64,000 bases of DNA from Synechococcus sp. SB0662_bin_14 (GTDB taxonomy: Bacteria; Cyanobacteriota; Cyanobacteriia; PCC-6307; Cyanobiaceae), in assembly GCA_009840445.1 (NCBI GenBank), contig VXNS01000021.1, positions 1 to 64,000 of the forward strand, in the 5' to 3' direction. The first letter of the stretch is position 1, and the number at the start of each line of letters is the position of its first letter. The notes under the pieces were generated by a model. It had not been told where the DNA came from. It made no database searches and saw only the letters and a program-made list of their open reading frames with translations. The position numbers were made by a program, and so were the translations under genes. Of the stretch, positions 31,115 to 41,394 are shown one piece after another.

Positions 31115-32437
31115 ATGACCCTTAGCCAGGGCAGAGCCCCAACTACCGGCGAAACATTAACCCAGATTGTGACGGCTCCGGATTTGAGGAGGCGCGTCCT
31201 GATCACCCTTGGTCTGCTGCTGCTGATCCGGGTGGGGGCCTACATCTGGATCCCTGGCCTTGACGTGTCCCAACTGCAGAATCAGTTGGGGGGTGGCCAG
31301 TTGATCGGACTGCTCAGCATCTTTACTGGCGGCGCGCCCGGTGGGGTGTTTTCCCTGGGGATTTTGCCCTTCATCAATGCCTCCATCATCATGCAGTTGT
31401 TGACGGCGGCTCTCCCCTCCCTGGAAACCCTGCAAAAGGACGAAGGGGAAGCAGGCCGACGTAAACTGGCTCAGATCACCCGCTATGTGGCCCTGGGATG
31501 GGGCGCTCTCCAGGCGCTGGTCTTTTCCCTTTACCTCAGGGGCTTTGCCAACGGGGACCTGGAAGGGGCCGTTTTTATTGTCTCCACCAGTCTGGCTTTG
31601 ACCACGGGAGCCATGGTGGTCATGTGGATCAGCGAGATCATTACGGAGAAGGGCATTGGCAACGGGGCGTCTCTGGTGATTTTCGTGAATATCACCGCCT
31701 CCTTGCCCACCACTCTGCAGAACATCATTCGCGAGGCCCAAACCGGCAAGACCTTCCCCATCGTGGTGACGGTGGCGGTGGCGCTCTCCATGGTGGTGGC
31801 CATCGTGGCCGTACAAGAGGGCAGCCGGCGCATCCCCATTGTCTCGGCCCGTCGCCAGGTTGGCGTTGTGGCAGTCTTGCCGGAGCGGCAAAGCTACTTG
31901 CCACTCAAGCTCATCTCCGGCGGTGTGATGCCCATCATCTTCGCCTCGGCCATGTTGTTCCTGCCAGCCACTCTGGCCAATTTCACGGGCAATGCGGTAC
32001 TGGTGAACCTGGCCACATGGTTGAGCCCCACCTACACGGTTCCGGGCCTTCCTCTGTCGACGGGCTGGGTCTATGGGCTTACTTACTTCTTCCTGATTTT
32101 CGGGTTTTCGTTTTTCTACGCCTCCCTGGTGGTGAACCCCACGGACATGGCCTTGAACCTGAAGCGGCAGGGTGTGGCCATTCCCGGCGTCCGACCAGGT
32201 TCTTCAACCGCAAGCTACCTCTCTGGCGTGATCAATCGACTCACCCTGATTGGCGGCTCCTTTCTGGGCCTGATTGCCATCATCCCCAACGTGGTCTACT
32301 CCTTTACGGGTACCGGTGTGTTGCAGGGCTTGGGCGCCACCTCCCTGCTGATTCTGGTGGGTGTGGCCATTGAAACAGCCAAGCAACTGCAAACCAGCGT
32401 GATTTCCCAGCGTTACGAAGGCATGGTCAGACAATGA
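31115..32437 (+). CDS. secY: Preprotein translocase subunit SecY
   Basis: RRRVLITLGLLLLIRVGAYIWIPG...YFLIFGFSFFYASLVVNPTDMALNLKRQGVAIPGVRPG; ~10 TM. Confidence 0.97.
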   Translation: MTLSQGRAPTTGETLTQIVTAPDLRRRVLITLGLLLLIRVGAYIWIPGLDVSQLQNQLGGGQLIGLLSIFTGGAPGGVFSLGILPFINASIIMQLLTAALPSLETLQKDEGEAGRRKLAQITRYVALGWGALQALVFSLYLRGFANGDLEGAVFIVSTSLALTTGAMVVMWISEIITEKGIGNGASLVIFVNITASLPTTLQNIIREAQTGKTFPIVVTVAVALSMVVAIVAVQEGSRRIPIVSARRQVGVVAVLPERQSYLPLKLISGGVMPIIFASAMLFLPATLANFTGNAVLVNLATWLSPTYTVPGLPLSTGWVYGLTYFFLIFGFSFFYASLVVNPTDMALNLKRQGVAIPGVRPGSSTASYLSGVINRLTLIGGSFLGLIAIIPNVVYSFTGTGVLQGLGATSLLILVGVAIETAKQLQTSVISQRYEGMVRQ

Positions 32438-33012
32438 GAGAAAGAGTCCTTGTTCTTGGCCCTCCCGGCGCCGGGAAGGGCACCCAATGCAAGCTGCTGG
32501 CGGTAGCCAGGGGTCTGCTGCATCTCTCCACCGGGGATCTGTTGCGGGCCGAAGTGGCCGCTGAGACCACCTTGGGACAACAGGTGAAGGCTGTGCTCGA
32601 CAGGGGAGACCTGGTGAGCGACCACTTGGTGTTGGCCATCGTGCGCAACCGCCTCGCCCTGCATCGGAAAGGCTGGTTGCTGGACGGATTTCCCCGCAAC
32701 TCGACCCAGGCCGCCACACTGGACGACCTCCTGGCTGATCTGGGACAACCGCTACAGGTTGCCCTGCAACTGCAAGTTCCACAGGAGGAACTGGTGGCGC
32801 GGCTTCTCGGTCGTGGGCGCTCCGACGACAGTGAAGCGGTGGTGCGCAAGCGACTACAGATCTATGTCCAGCAAACGGAGCCCATCAACGCCCATTACCA
32901 GGCGCGGGGACTGCTCAAGTGTGTCGACGGGCTGGGCAGTGTCCAGGAGGTGGCCACCCGCATCGCCAACAGCCTGGATGAGTGCCAACGGGGTGAGGGT
33001 ACAATATGCTAG
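32434..33012 (+). CDS. adk: Adenylate kinase
   Basis: RVLVLGPPGAGKGTQCKLLA...HLSTGDLLRAEV...LLDGFPRNSTQA. Confidence 0.95.
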   Translation: MRERVLVLGPPGAGKGTQCKLLAVARGLLHLSTGDLLRAEVAAETTLGQQVKAVLDRGDLVSDHLVLAIVRNRLALHRKGWLLDGFPRNSTQAATLDDLLADLGQPLQVALQLQVPQEELVARLLGRGRSDDSEAVVRKRLQIYVQQTEPINAHYQARGLLKCVDGLGSVQEVATRIANSLDECQRGEGTIC

Positions 33013-33050
33013 AATTTTTGTTTGGCTTTGGTCACGTTTGAGGGCAACCC

Positions 33051-33164
33051 ATGAAGGTTCGCGCTTCTGTCAAGAAGATGTGCGAGAGGTGTCGGGTCAT
33101 CCGCCGCCATGGGCGGGTCATGGTGATTTGCGTCAACCCCAAACACAAGCAAAGACAAGGCTGA
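33051..33164 (+). CDS. rpmJ: 50S ribosomal protein L36
   Basis: Manual translation [37 protein letters not shown]; absent from the ORF track because it is short; located between adk and rpsM. Confidence 0.95.
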   Translation: MKVRASVKKMCERCRVIRRHGRVMVICVNPKHKQRQG

Positions 33165-33249
33165 TGGACTCCATGCTCCGCATCGTGCCCACCAGGGCCT
33201 TGTTGTCTCTGTCCCATCAACCACGCTCTTTTTAGAGGAGAACTTCGTC

Positions 33250-33615
33250 TTGGCAAGGATTTCTGGTGTCGACATTCCCCGGGATAAGCGGGTGGAAGTC
33301 GCCCTGACCTACATCTACGGCATCGGCCTTGTTCGGTCCCAGCAAATCCTGGCCACCACCGGGATCAACCCTGATACACGGGCAAAGGATCTGACGGACG
33401 ACGATGTTCAGAAGCTGCGCACCGCAGTGGAGGACTACACCGTTGAGGGAGACCTGCGGCGGCAGGAGGGCATTGCCCTCAAGCGACTTCAAGACATTGG
33501 TTGTCTTCGAGGTCGCCGCCATCGCATGAACCTGCCCGTCCGAGGTCAGCGCACCCGCACCAATGCCCGGACACGGCGTGGGGCGCGCAAGACCGTTGCT
33601 GGCAAGAAGAAGTAA
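33250..33615 (+). CDS. rpsM: 30S ribosomal protein S13
   Basis: [25 protein letters not shown]...[25 protein letters not shown]. Confidence 0.97.
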   Translation: MARISGVDIPRDKRVEVALTYIYGIGLVRSQQILATTGINPDTRAKDLTDDDVQKLRTAVEDYTVEGDLRRQEGIALKRLQDIGCLRGRRHRMNLPVRGQRTRTNARTRRGARKTVAGKKK

Positions 33616-33660
33616 ATGCCTAGATCCAACGTCCTTTCATCCTCAGCAGTCTCCTAAGCC

Positions 33661-34053
33661 ATGGCCAAGCCTGCCAAGAAAAGCGGTAGTAAAAAGGTGA
33701 AGCGGAACGTCCCCAACGGCGTTGCCCACATCCAGAGCACCTTTAACAACACCATCGTATCCATTACCGATACGTCTGGTGCAGTCATTGCCTGGTCCTC
33801 CGCTGGCGCCAGTGGTTTCAAGGGGGCCCGCAAAGGCACGCCTTTTGCTGCTCAGACCGCTGCGGAAGCAGCGGCCCGCCGCGCTGTTGATCAAGGCATG
33901 CGCCAAATTGAAGTGCAAGTGCGCGGCCCTGGATCAGGCCGTGAGACTGCTATCCGCGCCTTAAGCACAGTGGGGCTGGAAATCACGTTGATCAAAGACG
34001 TGACCCCTCTGCCCCACAACGGTTGCCGCCGTTCCAAGCGGCGCCGCGTCTGA
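33661..34053 (+). CDS. rpsK: 30S ribosomal protein S11
   Basis: [46 protein letters not shown]. Confidence 0.97.
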   Translation: MAKPAKKSGSKKVKRNVPNGVAHIQSTFNNTIVSITDTSGAVIAWSSAGASGFKGARKGTPFAAQTAAEAAARRAVDQGMRQIEVQVRGPGSGRETAIRALSTVGLEITLIKDVTPLPHNGCRRSKRRRV

Positions 34054-34086
34054 ATTTTGTTCCTCTCCCCCATCCGGACACGGACC

Positions 34087-35031
34087 GTGCTCCAATTCCA
34101 GATTGAACCGGCCCCTGACATCACCATTGGAGACGACAAGTCCCAAACCCAGGAATTTGTGATCGGCCCCCTTGAGCGGGGTCAGGGCATCACCCTTGGC
34201 AATGCTCTACGAAGGACCCTTCTCGGGAGTCTGGAAGGCAGCGCCGTCACAACCGTACGTATTGCAGGCGCCAACCACGAATATGCCATCATCCCTGGTG
34301 TTCGCGAGGACGTGCTCGACATCCTTCTCAACGCCAAGGAACTTGTGGTCAGCAGTCGTAGCCCTGAAGTCGTGGAAATCGGCCGGGTGCTGGTGACAGG
34401 TCCGGCGAAGGTGACCGCTGGTCAGATTCACTTCTCTCCCCAGGTGACCGTGGTGAATCCCGACCAGCACATTGCCACGGTGGCTGAAGGTCACAGTCTG
34501 GAGATGGAGCTCCATGTGGAGCGTGGTGTGGGCTACCGTCCAGCGGATCGTCTCAACGAAGGCGTGGACTCCATTGACACCCTGCAAATCGACGCGGTCT
34601 TCATGCCTGTGCGTCGGGTGATCTACTCGGTCGACGAGAGTGCCGTGGGGGAAGGGGGCTCCGCCAGCGAGAAGCTGCGCCTGGAGATCACCACCAACGG
34701 CGCCATCAGTCCTGACGACGCCATTGCCCAGGCTGCCAATCAACTGATCCTCCTGTTCCAACCTCTGGCCAGCCTGGGCCTTCCTGAGCAGGAGGTGGCG
34801 GAGCCTGAAACCTCTGCAGAAAGCCAGGTTCCCCTTGAAGAGATCAACCTTTCCGTGCGGGCTTACAACTGTCTGAAGCGCGCTCAGGTCAACACCGTAT
34901 CGGACCTGACCACCTTCAGCTACGAAGACCTGTTGGAGATCAAGAACTTTGGGGCCAAGTCCGCCGACGAGGTGATTGAAGCCCTGGAGCGCATTGGCGT
35001 CTCCCTCCCCAAAAGCCGCGCCAAGGCTTGA
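34087..35031 (+). CDS. rpoA: RNA polymerase subunit alpha
   Basis: [29 protein letters not shown]...[15 protein letters not shown]-type CTD; GTG start inferred at VLQFQIEP. Confidence 0.97.
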   Translation: MLQFQIEPAPDITIGDDKSQTQEFVIGPLERGQGITLGNALRRTLLGSLEGSAVTTVRIAGANHEYAIIPGVREDVLDILLNAKELVVSSRSPEVVEIGRVLVTGPAKVTAGQIHFSPQVTVVNPDQHIATVAEGHSLEMELHVERGVGYRPADRLNEGVDSIDTLQIDAVFMPVRRVIYSVDESAVGEGGSASEKLRLEITTNGAISPDDAIAQAANQLILLFQPLASLGLPEQEVAEPETSAESQVPLEEINLSVRAYNCLKRAQVNTVSDLTTFSYEDLLEIKNFGAKSADEVIEALERIGVSLPKSRAKA

Positions 35032-35075
35032 TGGCACGGCGTCCTTGCCCTTCTTAACCCACTGGACCAGCAGCC

Positions 35076-35426
35076 ATGCGACACCAATGCCGCGTTCCCC
35101 AACTTGGCCGACCTGCCGATCAGCGCAAGGCTCTGCTGCGGGGCTTGACCACGGAGTTGCTCCGCAGTGGACGCATCACCACAACCAAGGCGCGGGCCAA
35201 GGCACTGCGCCAGGAAGCTGATCGCATGATTACCTTGGCCAAGGATGGTCGCCTGGCCGCACGGCGGCAAGCCCTGGGCTACATGTACGACAAAGATCTT
35301 GTCCACAAGCTCTTTGAGAAGGTGGCTGAGCGGTACGCCGAACGCAACGGCGGCTACACCCGCATCACCCGCACCGTGCGGCGGCGTGGCGACAACGCCG
35401 AGATGGCCATCATCGAGTTGGTCTGA
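35076..35426 (+). CDS. rplQ: 50S ribosomal protein L17
   Basis: [43 protein letters not shown]. Confidence 0.96.
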   Translation: MRHQCRVPQLGRPADQRKALLRGLTTELLRSGRITTTKARAKALRQEADRMITLAKDGRLAARRQALGYMYDKDLVHKLFEKVAERYAERNGGYTRITRTVRRRGDNAEMAIIELV

Positions 35427-35430
35427 AGCC

Positions 35431-36228
35431 ATTCGGACGCGCCGTCTGGCCCTGCTGCTTCAGTATGCGGGCACCGCCTACCACGGCTGGCAGCGTCAGC
35501 GCCACGGCCCCACCATCCAGGCCACGCTGGAGGCAGCGGTGGGCAAGCTGCAGCCCGATTTCCAGGGGGCGGCAATTGCCGCCGGGCGTACGGATGCGGG
35601 CGTTCACGCCGCCGGCCAGGTGGTGCATGTGGACGTGACCAGCCCCATTCCCGATCACCGCTGGCCTAAAGCGCTGAACGGCTGTCTACCGCCGGATATC
35701 CGTGTTCTGGCAGCCCGCGCCGTCTCCAGCCAGTGGCACGCCTGCTTCAGTGCCTGCTGGCGCCGTTACCGCTACGTCTTGTACAACAACCCGGTCCCCA
35801 ACCTGTTCCTGCGGACCACCAGTTGGCACCGTTACAACGCCACGTTGAATGAGCAGCGGATGGCTACCGCCTTGCAGTCCCTGCTTGGGCACCATGATCT
35901 TCGTGCGTTCCAGCGGACCGGCAGTTCCCGCCGCCACGCCCGCACCACGGTTCAAGCTGTGAACGTACAACGCCGGGGCGACGTGGTGACCGTTGATGTG
36001 CAGTGCAGTGGCTTCCTCTACGGCATGATGAGATTGCTGGTGGGCCAGTTGGTGGCTGTGGGGGACGGCCGTCTTCCCGTGCCTGTGTTCGAGCAGCGCT
36101 GGCGGCTGGGCAAACGGGAGGAGGTGCAGGAGGCGGCACCGCCCCAGGGCCTCTGCTTCATAGGCGTTGGCTATGAACCGGCCCTGTTTCCCGTCCCCGT
36201 TTCCTGGCCATGGGCCGTCTTGGGGTAG
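35431..36228 (+). CDS. truA: tRNA pseudouridine synthase A
   Basis: [16 protein letters not shown]...[19 protein letters not shown]...[17 protein letters not shown]; start approximate. Confidence 0.93.
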   Translation: MRTRRLALLLQYAGTAYHGWQRQRHGPTIQATLEAAVGKLQPDFQGAAIAAGRTDAGVHAAGQVVHVDVTSPIPDHRWPKALNGCLPPDIRVLAARAVSSQWHACFSACWRRYRYVLYNNPVPNLFLRTTSWHRYNATLNEQRMATALQSLLGHHDLRAFQRTGSSRRHARTTVQAVNVQRRGDVVTVDVQCSGFLYGMMRLLVGQLVAVGDGRLPVPVFEQRWRLGKREEVQEAAPPQGLCFIGVGYEPALFPVPVSWPWAVLG

Positions 36229-36259
36229 GATAAATCGTTTGTGGTCTTCCTTAGGTGCG

Positions 36260-36703
36260 ATGAACAAGACGGTCGTTCCCTCAGTGGACGCCTTGCAGCG
36301 GGACTGGTACGTGGTGGATGCTGCCGGTCAGACCCTGGGACGTCTGGCCAGTGAAATCGCCAAGATCCTGCGGGGCAAGCACAAGCCCACCTTCACGCCC
36401 CACATGGACGTGGGTGACTTTATCGTGGTGGTCAATGCGGAGAAGGTGACCGTGGGGGGCAGGAAAGCCCATCAAAAGCTTTACCGCCGCCACTCCGGTC
36501 GCCCCGGGGGCATGAAGGTGGAAACCTTCAGCCACCTGCAAGCCCGTTTGCCGGAGCGGATCATTGAAACTGCCGTGCGGGGGATGCTGCCCCGCAATGC
36601 CCTGGGCCGCCAGTTGTTCCGCAAGCTCAAGGTGTACCGCGGTCCTGCTCATCCCCATGGGGCGCAGCGTCCAACCACGCTCCCCCTCTCCACCGCCAGT
36701 TGA
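36260..36703 (+). CDS. rplM: 50S ribosomal protein L13
   Basis: [50 protein letters not shown]. Confidence 0.96.
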   Translation: MNKTVVPSVDALQRDWYVVDAAGQTLGRLASEIAKILRGKHKPTFTPHMDVGDFIVVVNAEKVTVGGRKAHQKLYRRHSGRPGGMKVETFSHLQARLPERIIETAVRGMLPRNALGRQLFRKLKVYRGPAHPHGAQRPTTLPLSTAS

Positions 36704-37113
36704 TGATGTCAAACACTGAAAACACCGTCTCCTATTGGGGCACGGGCCGCCGTAAGACTGCCATTGCCCGGGTTCGCCTGGTGCCTGGCAATGGCCAGGT
36801 CACCATTAACGGCCGTTCCGCAACGGACTACCTCAACCACAACCTGGCCTTCATGTCTGCGGTCACCGCCGCGTTGGAGACCCTTGGCCTGGAAAAGGAG
36901 TATGACCTGTTGGTGAATTCCAAGGGGGGTGGTCTGAGTGGCCAGGCGGATGCCATCAAGCAGGGGGTTGCCCGGGCGCTGTGCAAGCTCTCCCCTGACA
37001 ACCGCAAGCCCCTCAAGGCGGAAGGCCACCTCAGCCGTGACCCCCGCGCCAAGGAGCGCCGCAAGTACGGCCTCAAAAAAGCCCGCAAGGCTCCCCAATT
37101 CTCCAAGCGCTGA
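36700..37113 (+). CDS. rpsI: 30S ribosomal protein S9
   Basis: [25 protein letters not shown]...[25 protein letters not shown]. Confidence 0.97.
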   Translation: MMMSNTENTVSYWGTGRRKTAIARVRLVPGNGQVTINGRSATDYLNHNLAFMSAVTAALETLGLEKEYDLLVNSKGGGLSGQADAIKQGVARALCKLSPDNRKPLKAEGHLSRDPRAKERRKYGLKKARKAPQFSKR

Positions 37114-37121
37114 GTTACGCC

Positions 37122-37355
37122 ATGCCCAAACAGGACATTCACCCCGCCTGGTACCCGGATGCCAAGGTGATCTGCAACGGTCAGGAGATCATGACCGTTG
37201 GCTCCACCCAACCCGAGATCAACGTGGAAGTGTGGAGCGGTAACCACCCCTTCTTTACCGGCACCCAGAAGATCCTGGACACGGAAGGGCGCGTGGACCG
37301 TTTCATGAAGAAGTACGGCATCCGCTCCAATCGGGTGGACGGGAAAAAGCGTTAA
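37122..37355 (+). CDS. rpmE: 50S ribosomal protein L31
   Basis: KQDIHPAWYPDAKVICNGQEIMTVGSTQPEINVEVWSGNHPFFTGTQKI. Confidence 0.95.
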   Translation: MPKQDIHPAWYPDAKVICNGQEIMTVGSTQPEINVEVWSGNHPFFTGTQKILDTEGRVDRFMKKYGIRSNRVDGKKR

Positions 37356-37374
37356 AGCTTCCACTACAACTGTG

Positions 37375-37392
37375 GTGGCCCGCTGGGGCCAC
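37375..37392 (+). promoter_or_regulatory. Perfect GC-rich hairpin between rpmE and prfA
   Basis: gtggccc-gctg-gggccac: 7-bp stem, 4-nt loop, no strong U tract following. Confidence 0.4.
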
Positions 37393-37436
37393 GGTTGCAG
37401 GAAAGGCTCCTCTGTTTTCTAGGAAAGGCTTTGCTG

Positions 37437-38540
<1,104 letters not shown>

Positions 38541-38589
38541 GACCACCGGGGAAGTCCCCCCGTTCCCCCATGCATGCCCGCCTCAGCGC

Positions 38590-39087
38590 TCAAACACCGA
38601 TGACGTACTTCTGCCACTCCTGCCGTTGGCCGTTGCGAATCTGTCGGGAGGCTTCAAAGTAAAGAGAACTGACGGGGCGGCGCGGCCGGCAGGCAATGGT
38701 CATGCCAGCTTCCCGAGGGGTTCGACTCCCCTTATGCACATTGCAGCGGAGGCAAGCCGTCACCACGTTGTCCCAGGTGTGCTGGCCTCCCCGGCTGCGG
38801 GGGCGCACATGGTCCACGGAGAGTTGCTCTCCCCTGTAGCCGCAATACTGGCAGGTGTGCAGATCCCGTTGTAGGACGTTGCGGCGGGTGAGGGGAATTT
38901 CCTTGAAGGGAATGCAGACGTACTGGCGCAGGCGAATCACGGTGGGGACCAGCAGGTCCTTGTGGACAACAACCGTGTCCTGCTCCAGGCTTTCCGCCTT
39001 GCCCTTGAGCATCATGACCACGGCCCGCTTCCAGCTTGTGATGTTGAGGGGTTCGTAGGAGGCATTCAGGACCAGAACCTGCCCCAT
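38590..39087 (-). CDS. HNH endonuclease domain protein
   Basis: CQYCGYRGEQLSVDHVRPRSRGGQHTWDNVVTACLRCNVHKGSRTPREAGM. Confidence 0.88.
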   Translation of the reverse strand: MGQVLVLNASYEPLNITSWKRAVVMMLKGKAESLEQDTVVVHKDLLVPTVIRLRQYVCIPFKEIPLTRRNVLQRDLHTCQYCGYRGEQLSVDHVRPRSRGGQHTWDNVVTACLRCNVHKGSRTPREAGMTIACRPRRPVSSLYFEASRQIRNGQRQEWQKYVIGV

Positions 39088-40027
39088 GCAGACCATGGCT
39101 GATGTTCAGCAGCATAATAGGACAGGACAAGACAGGTACGGTTTCCGGGGGTGTTCATTGACCATTGGGGATCTCACGCAGGCAACGCTGGCCGGCAACA
39201 ACGTTCGGATCCTGGTGGGTGACAGCCGTCACGTGCTGGGACAGATTGGGCCGGGGATCGCCCAGTGCTGCGTCACCTCACCGCCGTACTGGGGGCTTCG
39301 CGACTACGACCATGGGGACCAGATTGGCGCTGAGTCTTCCCCCGAAGCGTACGTGTCGAACCTGGTGGCGGTCTTCCGGGGGGTGCGTCGGGTGCTACGG
39401 GACAACGGGACCCTGTGGCTCAATGTTGGTGACGGCTACGCCCGTAACGGTGGTACGGGACGCAGTGGTCCCAATGCCTTGGTGGGCAATACGAAGAAGC
39501 TGATTCAGCAGCGCAACTGCAAGGTGCCCAACTGCTGGGGACTCAAGGATCGGGACCTGATGGGCCTGCCATGGCGGGTTGCGTTCGCGCTGCAAGAAGA
39601 TGGCTGGCTGCTGCGGTCAAAGATCACCTGGATCAAGAAGGCCCCCATGCCGGAAAGTGTCAAGAATCGACCCTCCAACGCCACTGAGGACATATTTCTA
39701 TTTGCGAAGAATCCAAGCTATTACTACGATAACCAGGCAGCGCGGGAAGAGAGCGGCGCCAACCTGAGAAACTACTGGGTGCTGGGTCCCGATTCCAGTG
39801 GTGTACACCATCCAGCGGTTTTTCCCAGAGAATTGGCCAGACGGTGCATCCTGCTGGGCAGTCGGCCGGGTGACGTTATCCTTGATCCATTTTCCGGATC
39901 CGGGACCAGCGGTGTTGTGGCGGCTCAGTCGAATCGCAGGGCAATTCTTGTCGAATTGAATCCAGTCTACGCTCAGCAGTCGCGGTCGAGGATCAATCAA
40001 GATCTTCAACTGACAATGATTCCATAG
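39086..40027 (+). CDS. Site-specific DNA methyltransferase, beta-class order, N4-cytosine or N6-adenine type
   Basis: Motif IV TSPPYWGLRDYD precedes motif I DPFSGSGTSGVVA (amino-methyltransferase of beta order); adjacent to a restriction endonuclease. Confidence 0.9.
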   Translation: MQTMADVQQHNRTGQDRYGFRGCSLTIGDLTQATLAGNNVRILVGDSRHVLGQIGPGIAQCCVTSPPYWGLRDYDHGDQIGAESSPEAYVSNLVAVFRGVRRVLRDNGTLWLNVGDGYARNGGTGRSGPNALVGNTKKLIQQRNCKVPNCWGLKDRDLMGLPWRVAFALQEDGWLLRSKITWIKKAPMPESVKNRPSNATEDIFLFAKNPSYYYDNQAAREESGANLRNYWVLGPDSSGVHHPAVFPRELARRCILLGSRPGDVILDPFSGSGTSGVVAAQSNRRAILVELNPVYAQQSRSRINQDLQLTMIP

Positions 40028-40033
40028 GAGACC

Positions 40034-40900
40034 ATGACCACCCTCAGAAAGCTACGAAGTGATTACCATGTCAAGCTGGGGCAACAGGTGATCCGTTTTT
40101 CTACTCGAGCAGGCATAAGTTATCCGAATTTTGCGGATTGCAGCAGTCGTTCCAGTGTTCTGATTGCTAACGGCATTGCAGAGGCGTTGGGTGTTCCCCG
40201 ACAGACTTCTATACAGATCCCAGCGCAGAGCGCTGGTGCTCTATTTGAGAACCTCACTTGTGAGTTCATTGAACACACGTTCACAGCGATCAGTCGCATG
40301 AGACCAGGCAAATGGAAGTACTTGACCTCGCAGACCCAGATTTCCAGATTTGCACAGTATCGCCACCTGAAAGTGCTCGATGATCTCGTCAGAGATAACA
40401 GAGACCTATCAACAGCACTCGGACAAGATTATCTTGTGACACCAGATATTGTCGTCGCCCGTAACACCGTATCCCATAACGACATCAATGGGCAGACAAC
40501 GTTTCTGGATCATCCAGGCATCGCAACCCTGACACCGTTCTTAGAATCGAACCGTTCTCCTGCACTGCCTTTTTTACATGCCAGTGTGTCCTGTAAATGG
40601 ACAATTCGGAGTGATCGCTCACAGAATACCAGGACCGAGGCCCTCAATCTGATCCGCAATAGAAAAGGCCGATTGCCTCATATTGTTGCTGTGACCGCAG
40701 AACCTCTGCCGATGCGCATCGCCTCTCTAGCACTGGGCACTGGAGACTTGGATTGCGTCTATCACATTGCCTTGGACGAATTGAAGACGGTTTGTAGGGC
40801 ATTGCCAAGTTGCGAAGATCAGGCGGAGATGCTATTGACCATGATTGATGGGGATCGACTACGAGACATCAGTGATCTGCCTTTTGATCTCGCTGTCTGA
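40034..40900 (+). CDS. Type II restriction endonuclease, NgoMIV-like
   Basis: LHASVSCKWTIRSDRSQNTRTEALNLIRNRKGRLPHIVAVTAEPLPMRIASLALGTGDLDCVYHIALDELK...ISDLPFDLAV strongly resembles recalled NgoMIV; catalytic-type S-C-K segment. Confidence 0.85.
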   Translation: MTTLRKLRSDYHVKLGQQVIRFSTRAGISYPNFADCSSRSSVLIANGIAEALGVPRQTSIQIPAQSAGALFENLTCEFIEHTFTAISRMRPGKWKYLTSQTQISRFAQYRHLKVLDDLVRDNRDLSTALGQDYLVTPDIVVARNTVSHNDINGQTTFLDHPGIATLTPFLESNRSPALPFLHASVSCKWTIRSDRSQNTRTEALNLIRNRKGRLPHIVAVTAEPLPMRIASLALGTGDLDCVYHIALDELKTVCRALPSCEDQAEMLLTMIDGDRLRDISDLPFDLAV

Positions 40901-40905
40901 ACAGT

Positions 40906-41115
40906 TTGGACAACATTGCCTACCGCCCGCACATTCACCGCGCCTCGGAGAGGGCCATTCTGGCAGGCAGGAAACTCGAGTACGACGCGACAGTAACGGA
41001 TCGGTTTCAACCTTTGGAGGGTGCGCTTGCCTGTCTGGTGGAAGACTTTAATGTCTGTGGATTGAACCCCGCTGTCGTTCCAATTGTCCACCCCTTTGCA
41101 ACAGCATGGGATTAA
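40906..41115 (+). CDS. Small hypothetical ORF directly downstream of the restriction endonuclease
   Basis: 69-aa ORF beginning 6 nt after the endonuclease; no family recognised. Confidence 0.3.
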   Translation: MDNIAYRPHIHRASERAILAGRKLEYDATVTDRFQPLEGALACLVEDFNVCGLNPAVVPIVHPFATAWD

Positions 41116-41394
41116 AAATTCGGAATCATGAATGTTAATGACAACAATCCCTGATGCTCCGTCTCCCCACAAGGACAAAATTGATCCCCCTCAGGAGGCT
41201 TTTCAACAAGCTCTTACGGCATTGCACATCGCATCCCCCCAGGCGGAACCGCAACAAGCAAGTTGTTTTAGGAGTTAACACTACGTAGTAGGGGCTGTCC
41301 AGAGGGGAGAACACTCCCGACCTCGCTAGCGGCAATCATGAAGTCCACCTCTTCCTTCAGCTCCGTTCGGATCTCCAGTCCAGCAGGGCGCCCA

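Noticed and set aside
38711-38735. tRNA T-arm look-alike aggggTTCGACTcccct
   Set aside because: Lies inside the HNH gene and encodes its KGSRTPREAG segment on the minus strand; no matching acceptor, D or anticodon arms upstream.
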